Assembly (NCBI GenBank): GCA_964541635.1
Contig: CAZIQM010000001.1
Coordinates: forward strand, 1-64,000
Source of the DNA: DALYDP01 sp964541635
Lineage (GTDB): Bacteria > Patescibacteriota > Gracilibacteria > Peribacterales > Peribacteraceae
Direction of reading: 5' to 3'
Length of the DNA: 64,000 nt
Positions within the stretch are counted from its first letter, which is position 1; every line of letters begins with the position of its first letter. Positions 1 through 8,585 of the stretch are shown piece by piece. The position numbers and the translations under genes are program-made. A model generated the notes under the pieces. It was not told the origin of the DNA. It did not search any database and worked only from the letters and a program-made list of their open reading frames with translations.

Positions 1-53
1 ACCCGTATACCACATTAGCAGTGTGGTGCTTTCGGCCACTCAGCCACCTCTCC
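1..53 (-). tRNA. tRNA-Ser(GCU), 3' part cut off by the window edge
   Basis: Read on the minus strand the sequence begins GGAGAGGTGGCTGAGTGG, a typical class II tRNA-Ser acceptor and D arm, followed by an anticodon loop containing GCT. The variable arm, T arm and 3' end lie outside the window. The gene diverges from the PNPOx-fold gene to its right. Confidence 0.85.
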
Positions 54-135
54 GCGCTGGGCCGGCGGGAGTATAGGCGACGGCACCCGCGAGGGAAACA
101 TGGTTCTCGCGGCCCGGATGTGGTGGAATGGGGCC

Positions 136-552
136 ATGACGGCACTCTCTTCCGCGAAAGCGTTCCTGGCTTCCCAACCCTTCTGCGTCGTGTCGACCGT
201 CGGCGACGGCGGCGCGCCCGAATCGGCCCTCGTCGCGTTTTCCGAATCCGACGGGCTGGAGATCGCTTTCGGGACGTTCGTGGATTCCCGGAAATTCCGG
301 AACATCGGGCGCGATCCCCGGGTATCGATCGTCGTGAGCGGCGACGACAAGACGGTGCAGCTCGAAGGCACGGCGCGGGTTGCCGCGGGGGACGAAGCGG
401 AACGCGTCCGTGCCCAACACCTGGCGAAAAACCCTTCCGCGAAAAAGTACGCCTACGATTCGCGCGAATCGTTCGTGATCGTGGCGCCGCGCTGGCTGCG
501 GTACACGGATTTCACCACGGACCCCGACACGGTGGAGGAACTACGCTTCTGA
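136..552 (+). CDS. Pyridoxamine 5'-phosphate oxidase-fold (split beta-barrel) protein
   Basis: This 138-residue protein resembles the small PNPOx-like flavin-binding family: an N-terminal helix, then a FCVVSTVGDGGAPESALVAF strand pair, then DSRKFRNIGRDPRVSIVV, the usual order for this split barrel. Members bind FMN, F420 or haem, and substrates cannot be told from sequence. An upstream ATG at 100 is in frame, with GAGGG ahead of it. I prefer 136 because the family's N terminus fits and TGGAAT stands 6 nt before it, the spacing seen at many genes here. The last 12 bp overlap the convergent nuclease gene. Confidence 0.75.
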   Translation: MTALSSAKAFLASQPFCVVSTVGDGGAPESALVAFSESDGLEIAFGTFVDSRKFRNIGRDPRVSIVVSGDDKTVQLEGTARVAAGDEAERVRAQHLAKNPSAKKYAYDSRESFVIVAPRWLRYTDFTTDPDTVEELRF

Positions 553-1260
553 CGCCGACGCGGAGCGCCGGTACGCGCACCACGCGCAGTCGTTCGTCGA
601 GGGCGGCGGCACGTCGCTTTCCAGGCACTCGCGGACGGCCGGGAGGGTGTCGTCGATCCAACCCGTGTCCAACCGGTGCTCGGCGACCGACAGCGCGAAG
701 CGCAGGGCCCCGTCGAGCGCGTTCCTGTCGCGATCGGCGTTCGCGAAGACGATGAATCCCGTCGGCGCGACCGGAAACCCGTTTTTCGCGAGGAGCCACC
801 CGTACACGTCGAGTTGGCGCTTGTAGCCGTCGCGCTGGTCCAGCCGGGGCACGCCGGCGACGCTCGTGCCTTTGTAGTCGACCGGATGGAGCGCTCCCCC
901 GTCGTCCTGCCACACGTCGTCGACGATGCCGAAGAGTTCGATCTTCGACGGATGCGCGAAGCGGATGCCCTTCGGCGTGTCGCGCCAGGTGGCGAGCTGC
1001 GGATGCTGGAACGGGACCGCGTCCACGCCGTGCCTCTCCATGACCGGGTGGGGTTTTTTATCGATGCGGCACGCGTCGAATTCCTTCTTCATCAGGTGGT
1101 CGACCGCGAGGTTCAGTGAGTAGTAGGCCTCGTCCGGACGGCACACGCCTTTCCGGCGATCGAGCCAAAAGCACCGCGGACACTCGAGGAAGAGCTCCAG
1201 TTTGCTGCGGCTGACCGCGAAGGGCTCGCCGTCCGACGGATCGAAGAGGGCACGTGCCAT
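541..1260 (-). CDS. Cas4/RecB-like PD-(D/E)XK nuclease with Fe-S cysteines
   Basis: This 239-residue protein has the layout of Cas4/AddB-type exonucleases. C27 and C30 occur early (ECPRCFW), a GIVDDVW strand carries D114/D115, HPVDYKG supplies D128 and K130 of the PD-(D/E)XK core, and QLDVYGWLL is the usual motif IV helix. C225 and C228 (CAWCAYRR) close a four-cysteine set that binds a 4Fe-4S cluster in relatives. No cas genes or CRISPR array are present, so a DNA-repair or end-processing role is likelier than spacer acquisition. The ATG at 1260 lies 7 nt after TACCAT on the minus strand; an ATG at 1269 is an alternative. Confidence 0.8.
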   Translation of the reverse strand: MARALFDPSDGEPFAVSRSKLELFLECPRCFWLDRRKGVCRPDEAYYSLNLAVDHLMKKEFDACRIDKKPHPVMERHGVDAVPFQHPQLATWRDTPKGIRFAHPSKIELFGIVDDVWQDDGGALHPVDYKGTSVAGVPRLDQRDGYKRQLDVYGWLLAKNGFPVAPTGFIVFANADRDRNALDGALRFALSVAEHRLDTGWIDDTLPAVRECLESDVPPPSTNDCAWCAYRRSASASEA

Positions 1261-1267
1261 CGCATGC

Positions 1268-1277
1268 ATGGTACACT
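1268..1277. promoter_or_regulatory. Interlocked divergent -10 elements
   Basis: The 10 bp ATGGTACACT carry TACCAT on the minus strand (1268-1273) and TACACT on the plus strand (1272-1277), sharing two base pairs. They lie 7 nt from the nuclease ATG and 6 nt from the ROK gene ATG. Both mRNAs would then start at or next to their start codons, and two polymerases could not bind at once. Confidence 0.55.
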
Positions 1278-1283
1278 GCGGGC

Positions 1284-2141
1284 ATGAAGAAGACCGTGGT
1301 CGCCGTCGATTTGGGCGGTACGAAAGCCGACGTGGCCCGCGTGGACGCGGAAACCTGGACCGTCCTCTCGAAGGAGCGCATCCCGACGCGCGCGCGGGAA
1401 GGATTCCCGACGGTGCTCGAAGACGTCGCGGCGGCCATCGGACGCCAACGCGACGAGTCTACCGTGGCGGTGGGCATCGGCGTGCCGGGGCTCGTCACCA
1501 AGGGCGTGGTCCTCGCGTCGCCGAACATCGCGCAGTCGACCAACGTGAAGGTGAAGGAAACCCTCGAGAACCTCACGAAACTCCCCGTGAGCGTCGGGAA
1601 CGACGCGAACTGCTTCGCGCTGGCCGAAGCACGGATGGGCGCGGGCAAGGGCAAGAGCGTCGTCGCCGGCATCACGTTCGGCACGGGCGTCGGCGGCGGC
1701 ATCGTCCTCGACGGGAAAATCTTCGAAGGCGCCCACGGCTACGCTGCGGAATTCGGCCACATGCTCATGCAACCGGGAAAGCCGCCGTACCCGACCGACG
1801 ACACGCGCGGCGAAGTCGAGCAGTTCCTTTCCGGAACCGCGATGGGCAAGCGCTGCGAGGCGGCGCAATCGCCGGAAGATTACCTCGACGGCGCGGCATG
1901 CTCGTTCATGCAGCCGGACATCTACCGCGAGGTCGCGTGGCTGTGCACGAACCTCCTCTACGTGCTCGATCCCGACGTGATCATCTTCGGCGGATCCGCG
2001 GGGCACTCGCTCGCGAAACACGTCGACGCCATCGAAACGGAATTGAAGAAGTGGCTCATGCCGGGAACGCCCTTGCCGACGATCGTCGCCGCCACCACGA
2101 AAGACGCCGGCATCCTCGGCGCCGCCCTGCTCTGCGCCTGA
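1284..2141 (+). CDS. ROK-family sugar kinase-like protein
   Basis: This 285-residue protein has the actin-like ATPase fold of ROK proteins: phosphate 1 motif VDLGGTKAD at residues 7-15, GIGVPGLV, and TFGTGVGGGIVLDG followed by AAEFGHM with the conserved His. The usual ROK zinc motif CxCGxxGC after GH is absent, replaced by a Pro- and Asp-rich stretch, so substrate and metal use may differ from classical glucokinase. It has no DNA-binding domain and is therefore a kinase-type rather than repressor-type member. It faces gnd and the transaldolase gene, which suggests hexose phosphorylation feeding the pentose phosphate route. The start is 6 nt after TACACT. Confidence 0.82.
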   Translation: MKKTVVAVDLGGTKADVARVDAETWTVLSKERIPTRAREGFPTVLEDVAAAIGRQRDESTVAVGIGVPGLVTKGVVLASPNIAQSTNVKVKETLENLTKLPVSVGNDANCFALAEARMGAGKGKSVVAGITFGTGVGGGIVLDGKIFEGAHGYAAEFGHMLMQPGKPPYPTDDTRGEVEQFLSGTAMGKRCEAAQSPEDYLDGAACSFMQPDIYREVAWLCTNLLYVLDPDVIIFGGSAGHSLAKHVDAIETELKKWLMPGTPLPTIVAATTKDAGILGAALLCA

Positions 2142-2144
2142 CGG

Positions 2145-2402
2145 TCACTCGTGCGGATGCTCCTGTCGCGCCTGCGACAACTCCTGGAGCTTGTTCACCG
2201 GGGTGAGGAACAACCATTTGTCTCCCTCCTCCAATTTCTCGACGACGTCCGCGAGGCCCGCGCGGACGAGTTCGCGGTACAGCACCACGCTCAGCCCGTT
2301 CCTCGTTTCGGTGGCGAGGCCCGGGATGGTGGCTTCGAAGGAGACGCGCTGCTCGTCGGGCAGCGTCTGCGCGAAATTCTCGAGCGTTTGGACCAGGTAC
2401 AT
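2145..2402 (-). CDS. Hypothetical 85-residue protein
   Basis: A small soluble protein beginning MYLVQTLENFAQTLPDEQ, mostly helical with a charged C-terminal tail (QARQEHPHE). I recognise no family. The start is chosen because TACACT lies 8 nt upstream on the minus strand, the pattern of neighbouring genes. The same frame stays open far upstream, but only as a shadow inside gnd. It lies between gnd and the convergent ROK gene, 3 nt from the latter's stop. Confidence 0.6.
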   Translation of the reverse strand: MYLVQTLENFAQTLPDEQRVSFEATIPGLATETRNGLSVVLYRELVRAGLADVVEKLEEGDKWLFLTPVNKLQELSQARQEHPHE

Positions 2403-2416
2403 AGCGTCCGAGTGTA

Positions 2417-3805
2417 TCAGGCTTTCCACTCCGTGTGGAACGAGCCTTCCTTGTCGAGGCGTTCGTAGCCGTGCGCCCCGAAGAGGTCGCGCTGCGCCGC
2501 GATCAGGTTCTGCGGCAAACGGGCCGTGCGGTACGAATCGTAGTACGAAAGGGACGCGGACATCGCGGGCAACGGCACGGCGTGGAGCGCGCCGAGGGCC
2601 ACGATGTGGCGCCAGCGGAGTTGCCCTTCTTTGTCGAAACGGTCGCGGATGCCTTCCGCCGCCTCCTTCTTGCCCGAGAACACGGCTTGGTACTGCGGCA
2701 GCAACGCGCTGCGAATGATGCATCCGCCGCGCCAAATGCGACAGATCTCGGCCATGTCGAGTTTCCACCCCTCGGCTTCGGACGCAGCCGCGATGAGCTG
2801 GAAGCCCTGGGCGTAGGCGTTGATGACGGAGAGTTCCAGCGCGGTGCGCACGCCGAGCGTGAATTCTTCCAAGCGGTACGATTCGTCGCCGAAGAGGTCG
2901 TCTTTCGCCGCCTGGTTCACGCGGAACTCCTTGCTGCCGGAGACGATGCGCGCGTCCACCGCCGCCGTGATGGCCGGCACCGACACCGCGTACTCGAACG
3001 CCGCTTCGACGGTCCATTTGCCGGTCCCTTTTTGACCGGAGATGTCCTTGATGACGTCGACGAGGTACTCGCCCGTTTCGGGATCCTTCTCGCGCAGGGC
3101 GCGCACGGTGATCTCGGTGAGGAACGACGACAGGTTCCCTTCGGCGTTCCATTCGGCGAAGAGATCCGCCATCTGCTCGTTCCCGATTTTCCCGACAAAC
3201 GAGAGCAAGTGGTAGGCCTCCGCGATGAGCTGCATCACGGCGTACTCGATGCCGTTGTGGACCATCTTCACGAAGTGGCCCGCTCCGTCGGGACCGACGT
3301 GCGTGACGCAGGTGCCGCCCGCGCCGTCCGTCGCCGCCATTTTCGTCAGCAGCGGCAGCAGGTGCTCGAGGGCTTTCTTGTCGCCGCCCGGCATCATGCT
3401 CGGGCCCTTGAGGGCCCCTTCCTCGCCGCCGGACACGCCCATGCCCACGAACCGCAGGCCTTTGGCCGCCAATGCTTTTTCACGGCGCTGCGTGTGGCGG
3501 TAGTGGCTGTTGCCGCCGTCGATGACGATGTCGTTCTTCTTTAGGAGAGGAACGAGTTCGTCGATGACCGCGTCCACGCCGTCGGCTTTCACCATGAGCA
3601 AAACGGAGCGCGTGCCTTTGAACGCTTTCGTGAACTCCTCGAGGGTCTTCATGGGCACGAACTTCCCCTCCGCGCCGTGCTGTTGCATGAAAATGTCCGT
3701 CCGCTGCGGCGTGCGGTTGAAGAGAATGACTTCAGCGCCGTTCCTGGCGGCGTTGCGGGCGAGGTTCGCGCCCATCGTCGAAAGGCCGATGACACCGATC
3801 TGCAT
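2417..3805 (-). CDS. gnd: 6-phosphogluconate dehydrogenase, decarboxylating
   Basis: This 462-residue enzyme oxidises 6-phosphogluconate to ribulose 5-phosphate and CO2 with NAD(P). The N terminus has the Rossmann motif GVIGLSTMGANLARN. Other family marks are DGGNSHY, GMGVSGGEEGALKGPSMMPG, and the catalytic stretch GHFVKMVHNGIEYAVMQ (Lys and Asn). The C-terminal helical domain is complete through QRDLFGAHGYERLD. The length matches the long form of the family (about 470). The start at 3805 lies 8 nt after TAGGCT on the minus strand. A glucose 6-phosphate dehydrogenase gene is not in the window. Confidence 0.96.
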   Translation of the reverse strand: MQIGVIGLSTMGANLARNAARNGAEVILFNRTPQRTDIFMQQHGAEGKFVPMKTLEEFTKAFKGTRSVLLMVKADGVDAVIDELVPLLKKNDIVIDGGNSHYRHTQRREKALAAKGLRFVGMGVSGGEEGALKGPSMMPGGDKKALEHLLPLLTKMAATDGAGGTCVTHVGPDGAGHFVKMVHNGIEYAVMQLIAEAYHLLSFVGKIGNEQMADLFAEWNAEGNLSSFLTEITVRALREKDPETGEYLVDVIKDISGQKGTGKWTVEAAFEYAVSVPAITAAVDARIVSGSKEFRVNQAAKDDLFGDESYRLEEFTLGVRTALELSVINAYAQGFQLIAAASEAEGWKLDMAEICRIWRGGCIIRSALLPQYQAVFSGKKEAAEGIRDRFDKEGQLRWRHIVALGALHAVPLPAMSASLSYYDSYRTARLPQNLIAAQRDLFGAHGYERLDKEGSFHTEWKA

Positions 3806-3829
3806 AGGCCTCCAGCCTACCACGAAGCA

Positions 3830-4483
3830 TCAAGCCGCGCCCGCGGCTTTCACCGCTTCCCAGTCGTCCTGGAATTTCTTGAGGCCGACGTCGGTGAGTT
3901 CGTGCTTCGGCAACTCGAGCGCGACTTTGTGCGGGATCGTCGCGATGTGCGCGCCCATGAGGAGCGAGCGGTGGACGTGCGCGACGGTACGGACCGACGC
4001 GACGAGGACCTCGGTCGCGAAACCGTAGTTCTTGAACGCGGTCAGGATGTCTTCCACGAGCTTCATGCCGTCTTCGCCCTTGTCGTCGAGGCGTCCGACG
4101 AACGGGCTGACGATCGTCGCGCCGTTCTTCGCGGCGAGCACGGCCTGTTCCACCGAGAACACGAGCGTGACGTTCGTTTTGATCTTCTTGCCCGACAAAT
4201 GTTTGAGCACCTTCAGCCCGTCGACCGTCATCGGCACTTTCACCACGACGTGCTTGTGCCACGACGCGTACTCCTCGCCCTGCTTGATCATCTCCTCGAC
4301 CGTCGTGCCCGTGACCTGCGCGGAGACGCACGGCACCAGCTCGCACATCTTGATGACGACGTCCTTGAACTGCTTCCCTTCCTTCGCAACTAAGCTCGGG
4401 TTGGTGGTGACGCCGTCGAGGATGCCCCACGAGGCGATTTCGGCGACTTGTTCGACGTTGGCTGTATCAAGGAAGAGCTTCAT
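3830..4483 (-). CDS. tal: Transaldolase, TalC/fructose-6-phosphate aldolase type
   Basis: This 217-residue class I aldolase of the short TalC family begins MKLFLDTANVEQVAEIASWG and continues DGVTTNPSLVAKEG. The Schiff-base lysine lies in HVVVKVPMT and the barrel continues through NVTLVFSVEQA and SPFVGRLDD. Members transfer dihydroxyacetone between sugar phosphates or act as F6P aldolase; sequence alone does not decide which. Its place between gnd and transketolase argues for transaldolase in the non-oxidative pentose phosphate pathway. TACGAT lies 9 nt before the start on the minus strand. gnd follows it in the same direction after a 24-nt gap. Confidence 0.92.
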   Translation of the reverse strand: MKLFLDTANVEQVAEIASWGILDGVTTNPSLVAKEGKQFKDVVIKMCELVPCVSAQVTGTTVEEMIKQGEEYASWHKHVVVKVPMTVDGLKVLKHLSGKKIKTNVTLVFSVEQAVLAAKNGATIVSPFVGRLDDKGEDGMKLVEDILTAFKNYGFATEVLVASVRTVAHVHRSLLMGAHIATIPHKVALELPKHELTDVGLKKFQDDWEAVKAAGAA

Positions 4484-4596
4484 AGTGGGTCGATCGTAGA
4501 CCCGCCGCGCCGCCGCATCAACGCAGTCGACTTGCCACGGAACCAAGCGGAAAGAACCGATCTGCGCGTCCGTCTCCCCTGCTATACTCGCCTCCC

Positions 4597-5337
4597 ATGA
4601 AGATGACCCTCAGCTTCTTTAGCTCGGCAGCCGTCCTCGCTGCGTTAACGCTTTCCGCGAAGGCCCTCCTGCGCGACGACACGGTCGTGTTCGCTCCTCC
4701 TGCCCAACAGCATTCGTCCGCCAGCAGCGTCGTCACGAGCGAGCCGATGGCGCCGCCCGCGGCCAGTTCGAAAGCCAGCAGCGTGCGCATCACGATGCCC
4801 TTCACGTCGCAGGCGCCGTTCGCCAACTGGGACGCGATGCACGAGGAAACCTGCGAGGAAGCGAGCCTCGTGCTCGTGAAAACGTTCCTCGACGGGAAAT
4901 CGACGATCACGGAACAGGAAATGGAAAACGAGCTGCAGATGTTGGTGCAATGGCAGACGCAGAACGGCTACGGCCAAGACGTCACGATGGACGAACTCGG
5001 CAAGACCGCCGCGGGCGCCTACGGCCTGCGCTACAAGGTGATCGACGCGACGCGCGAATCGATCGAGCGGGAACTCGCGGCCGGAAACCCCGTGATCATG
5101 CCGGCTGCCGGACGCGAACTCGGCAACCCCTACTTCAGCGGCGAAGGCCCCTGGTACCACGTGCTCGTCATCAGCGGGTACGATTCTTCTTCCTACTACA
5201 CGCAGGACGTGGGCACGAAGCGCGGCGCCAACTACCGGTACGACAAAGACACGCTCCTCGCCGCGCTCCACGACTGGACAGGAGTGAAGGAAGAGACAAA
5301 CACCGGTCCGAAACGCGTGCTCGTGGTCACGAAGTAG
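4597..5337 (+). CDS. Secreted peptidase C39-like protein
   Basis: This 246-residue protein has an N-terminal hydrophobic segment (residues 5-22) serving as signal or anchor, then a Ser/Ala/Pro-rich linker to about residue 62. The papain-like domain follows, with the probable nucleophile C86 in HEETCEEASL and H188 in GPWYHVLVISGYD. This is the Peptidase_C39_2 arrangement, common in secreted or cell-wall proteins. There is no ABC transporter fusion, so bacteriocin maturation is not indicated. The ATG is 8 nt after TATACT. The small coiled-coil gene converges on it from the right. Confidence 0.8.
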   Translation: MKMTLSFFSSAAVLAALTLSAKALLRDDTVVFAPPAQQHSSASSVVTSEPMAPPAASSKASSVRITMPFTSQAPFANWDAMHEETCEEASLVLVKTFLDGKSTITEQEMENELQMLVQWQTQNGYGQDVTMDELGKTAAGAYGLRYKVIDATRESIERELAAGNPVIMPAAGRELGNPYFSGEGPWYHVLVISGYDSSSYYTQDVGTKRGANYRYDKDTLLAALHDWTGVKEETNTGPKRVLVVTK

Positions 5338-5340
5338 GCA

Positions 5341-5550
5341 TCACGGGATGCTGCGGCGCGCCTGCTCCAATTCGCGCTGCTGCTTGCGCAGGTCTTCCTG
5401 CGCCTTCCGCATTTCCTCCTGCTTCAAGCGCACCTCCGCCTCGCTCGCCTGCCTCTCGAGCTCCTTCGCGTGCGCGAGCTTCACCATGGCGTCCTTGGCC
5501 TGGCGTTCGGCTTCGACGTGCTTGGATTTCACTTCTTGGGGAGTCGTCAT
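5341..5550 (-). CDS. Small Lys/Glu-rich coiled-coil protein
   Basis: The 69-residue product is almost entirely heptad-like, with alternating Lys/Arg and Glu/Gln (for example KELERQASEAEVRLKQEEMR), and predicts as one long coiled coil without a membrane segment. I do not recognise a family. The start at 5550 is preferred over one 24 codons upstream because the intervening residues are Pro-rich and unlike the rest. TACCCT lies about 21 nt before it. It ends 3 nt from the stop of the convergent C39-like gene. Confidence 0.6.
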   Translation of the reverse strand: MTTPQEVKSKHVEAERQAKDAMVKLAHAKELERQASEAEVRLKQEEMRKAQEDLRKQQRELEQARRSIP

Positions 5551-5666
5551 AGGAAAAGGGGGGAAACCGGAAGGGTAGACGGTCGAAGCGGCGGATCCTG
5601 TCGCGTTATCCGGCAGACGCATTCGCCGCGATGACGCGGTGGCGGGCCGGTGGTAGGCTGCCGTGC

Positions 5667-7994
5667 ATGACGAACCGCCCCTCCATCACCGCGCTCCAAG
5701 GAGCCCACGACGTCCCCGCTTCGCTGAAGCGCATCGCGGGCACGCTCGAACACGGGAAACGGTTGTGGATCGGGCCGAAAGAAGCGGCGAAGCTGTCTGA
5801 TGACCAAGCGAAGGCATACGGAGCAGCGCATCAGATCATGTGCCACCTGTGCGCCCGCGCACCGACGGCGCATAGTTCGGGCCATCCTGGCGGACCATTA
5901 TCGTCATTCACCTTCGCGTACTTCCTCGCGGCGCGGCGCGACCCCTCGACGGACCAGCCGCTGCGCTACTCCGCCGGCCACTTGAGCCTGCTCGCGTACG
6001 GGCTCCAGTGGATGTTCGGCAGGGGCAACGGCGACGAACGCCTCTCCTCGCCCGAGAAGATCATCGAAACGTTCCGCATCCCCTCGGGCCTTCCCGGCCA
6101 CGTGGAAGCCGGCATCGGCGACATCCCCTTCGGCACGGGCCCGCTCGGCAAAGGCGTGAGCCACGGCCTCGGCACGGCGTTCGGCCTCAAGTACGCGAAA
6201 AAGCCGGGCATGGTCGACGTGCTCCTCGCCGACGGCGACAGCCAGGAAGGCCAGGTGCTCGAAGCGTTCCGTTTGGCCTCACACCTGCAACTCGACAACC
6301 TCGTGGTGCACGGCGACTGGAACGATATCCAGCTCAGCGACATGCCCAGCAAATCGTTCGCGACGGACATGGCGGGCATCGCCGAGGCGTGCGGATGGAA
6401 CGTGATCGAAGTGCAGGACGGCAACGATCCCGCGCAGGTGGTCGCCGCGCAGGACGCGGCCGACGCGTTGAAGGACTCGAAGCGCCCGACGTTCGTCTGT
6501 TACTACACGACGATGGGCCACGGCATTTCGTTCATGGAGGAAGGAAGCAACACCGGCGCGAAGAACTACCACGGCTCGCCGCTCTCGAAGGAAGAATCGG
6601 AAAAGGCGGTGTCGATGCTGCGCCCCCTCGACGAACTGAAAGCGGCGTACGAACCGTTCCGCCAAGCGGAGCTGAAGCGCGTCGTCGCGAAGCCGCAGGT
6701 GGAAACCGACATCCCCCTCTCGTTCGCGCCCGCCAAAGGCTACGTGCGCGCCGTGACGAAAGAGAAGGGCGCGGCCCGGAAGGACTTCGGCGCGACGCAC
6801 CTCAAGAACCTCATGAAGGGCGACGACCGCATCGTTGTCCTGCACGCGGACCTCGGCGCCTCGGGCGGCTTCGACAAACTCGCGAAGGAATTCCCGACGC
6901 GCGTCTTCAACGTCGGCGTGGCGGAAGGGAACATGTACATGATGGCCGCGGGCATGCGCCAAGCGGGCCTGCTCCCGATCACCTACACCTTCGCCGCCTT
7001 CGGCACGAACGAAGCCCGCGCGTCGGCCCGCCTCATCGACATCAACGGGGGCCACACGCGCTGCGGCGTGATCCACGATTGCACGCACGCGGGCGTGTCC
7101 GTGGGCGAAGACGGCGAAACGCACCAGGAACAGAACTACCTGAACGTTCCCTACCGCCACACGCGGGTATGGATGCCCGGCGACAGCAACCAAGCGGCCG
7201 CCATGGCGGAGAAGGCGCTCGAGATCATCGCCGAGGGCCACGAGAGCGTGTACGTGTTCTCGTCGCGCATGGACCACCCGCAGCTCCTCACGCCCGGCGG
7301 CGAACCGATCTACGGCAACGACTACGTCTTCGACGGCAAGGCGGACCTCATCCGCGGCAAAGCCGACCGCAGCGACCGGCTCACGATCCTCGCGACGGGC
7401 ATCGCCATCCACGCGGCGGTCGAAGCGGCGGAGCGCTACATGGCCGAAAACACGGACGTCTCCATCCGCGTGATCAACGTCGGCTGCCTGCGTCCGCTCG
7501 ACGCGGCGACGGTCATCGCGGCCGCGCTCGAGACCACGCACCTCATCGTCGTCGAGGACCACAACATCGAAGGCGGCCTCGCCACGCAGGTCGCGGACCT
7601 CATCGCCGACTTCCAACTCCCCTGCTCTCTGAGGCGCCTCGGCCTCACGCAATTCTATCCGTCGGGGAAAGCCGAAGACCTCCTCTTCTTCGCGGGGCTC
7701 GACGTCGACTCGATCCAAAACGCGATCGAAGAAGAAATCCGCACCGAGGTCATGGGCGGCGAAGACGCGCTCGTCACGTGCGTGTTCGGCATGTTGCACC
7801 ACCTGCACGTCAGCCGTTTCCGCGAACGCACGGAGCCGTTCATCGAACGCCTGAAGTCGGAACCCGGCTACCTCGAAGAGCTCCGCGCCGTGTGGGCCGA
7901 ACGCACCGTCCCGGCCGAAAAACTCCCGAGCAACGACGAGCTGCGCAAGCGCCTCACGCAGGAAATCCAGTTCGGATCGGACGACGACGAGTGA
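5667..7994 (+). CDS. tkt: Transketolase
   Basis: This 775-residue thiamine-diphosphate enzyme transfers two-carbon units between sugar phosphates. The N-terminal domain has AHSSGHPGGPLSSF (about residues 68-81), GPLGKGVSHGLGTAFG and the TPP/metal motif LADGDSQEGQVLEA. The middle pyrimidine domain has LGASGGFDKL, FNVGVAEGNMYMMAAG and YTFAAFG, and the C-terminal domain contains INVGCLRPLD. It is about 100 residues longer than E. coli TktA, mostly through an N-terminal extension and a longer C terminus. The start is 7 nt after TAGGCT. With gnd and transaldolase it completes a pentose phosphate cluster within 6 kb. Confidence 0.95.
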   Translation: MTNRPSITALQGAHDVPASLKRIAGTLEHGKRLWIGPKEAAKLSDDQAKAYGAAHQIMCHLCARAPTAHSSGHPGGPLSSFTFAYFLAARRDPSTDQPLRYSAGHLSLLAYGLQWMFGRGNGDERLSSPEKIIETFRIPSGLPGHVEAGIGDIPFGTGPLGKGVSHGLGTAFGLKYAKKPGMVDVLLADGDSQEGQVLEAFRLASHLQLDNLVVHGDWNDIQLSDMPSKSFATDMAGIAEACGWNVIEVQDGNDPAQVVAAQDAADALKDSKRPTFVCYYTTMGHGISFMEEGSNTGAKNYHGSPLSKEESEKAVSMLRPLDELKAAYEPFRQAELKRVVAKPQVETDIPLSFAPAKGYVRAVTKEKGAARKDFGATHLKNLMKGDDRIVVLHADLGASGGFDKLAKEFPTRVFNVGVAEGNMYMMAAGMRQAGLLPITYTFAAFGTNEARASARLIDINGGHTRCGVIHDCTHAGVSVGEDGETHQEQNYLNVPYRHTRVWMPGDSNQAAAMAEKALEIIAEGHESVYVFSSRMDHPQLLTPGGEPIYGNDYVFDGKADLIRGKADRSDRLTILATGIAIHAAVEAAERYMAENTDVSIRVINVGCLRPLDAATVIAAALETTHLIVVEDHNIEGGLATQVADLIADFQLPCSLRRLGLTQFYPSGKAEDLLFFAGLDVDSIQNAIEEEIRTEVMGGEDALVTCVFGMLHHLHVSRFRERTEPFIERLKSEPGYLEELRAVWAERTVPAEKLPSNDELRKRLTQEIQFGSDDDE

Positions 7995-8309
7995 TCACGC
8001 CGGCATCTTCTTGATACCCCATAGTCCCGCCGCGAGCAGGACGACGATCACGATCTTCGCCATGACGTGCCCGTGCGGATCAAGAACCTGCAGGGTCAGC
8101 GGCGTGTACCGTGCCGTCAGGACGTGCGCGAGGAAGCTCGCGGGCAACGCCAGGAAATACCAGTTTCGCACCGGCACGCGCACGCCGCGGCGTGCGCAGA
8201 GCTTCGTCAGCCACGGCGCCAGGAACAGCAACGCGACGACCGTCAAAACGGAATCGAACACGCTGTAATCGCCGAGGCGCCACTGCCGCAGGTACTCCAA
8301 AATATGCAT
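7995..8309 (-). CDS. Small membrane protein, function unknown
   Basis: This 104-residue protein has about three hydrophobic helices (FDSVLTVVALLFLAPWL, WYFLALPASFLAHVL, IVIVVLLAAGLWGI) with short charged loops. No family is recognised. Its stop codon directly abuts the transketolase stop, so the two genes are convergent without a spacer. TATGCT lies 6 nt before the ATG on the minus strand, indicating a leaderless mRNA. Confidence 0.65.
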   Translation of the reverse strand: MHILEYLRQWRLGDYSVFDSVLTVVALLFLAPWLTKLCARRGVRVPVRNWYFLALPASFLAHVLTARYTPLTLQVLDPHGHVMAKIVIVVLLAAGLWGIKKMPA

Positions 8310-8383
8310 GACCGCAGCATAGCCTCATTACCCGCCGTTCTTCAGCATCTCGCCGGGTTTTTCACGGTTTCCCCGCGAACGTG

Positions 8384-8471
8384 TGGCGGAGGGAGTGGGA
8401 TTCGAACCCACGAAGCCTTGCGGCTTACCTGATTTCAAGTCAGGCGCGATCGACCACTCTGCCATCCCTCC
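8384..8471 (-). tRNA. tRNA-Ser(UGA)
   Basis: The minus strand folds as a class II tRNA: acceptor GGAGGGA pairs with TCCCTCC, anticodon stem-loop CTGACTTGAAATCAG has anticodon TGA, a long variable arm (AAGCCGCAAGGCTT) follows, and the T arm is GTGGGTTCGAATCCCAC. Discriminator G and CCA are encoded in the DNA. Confidence 0.95.
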
Positions 8472-8585
8472 GCAAGCAGTATAGCGCTTGCACACGCCAA
8501 GCGGGAAAGAGTGGACAACTCCGTTCGTCCGCCGTTGTAGCTCCCGTGGCCGGGGGTATACTCAGGTCCCCTTTTTCCCACCCCC

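Noticed and set aside
2145..3152. A 335-codon minus-strand frame
   Set aside because: Only the last 85 codons, preceded by a -10 box, look real; the rest overlaps gnd in another frame.
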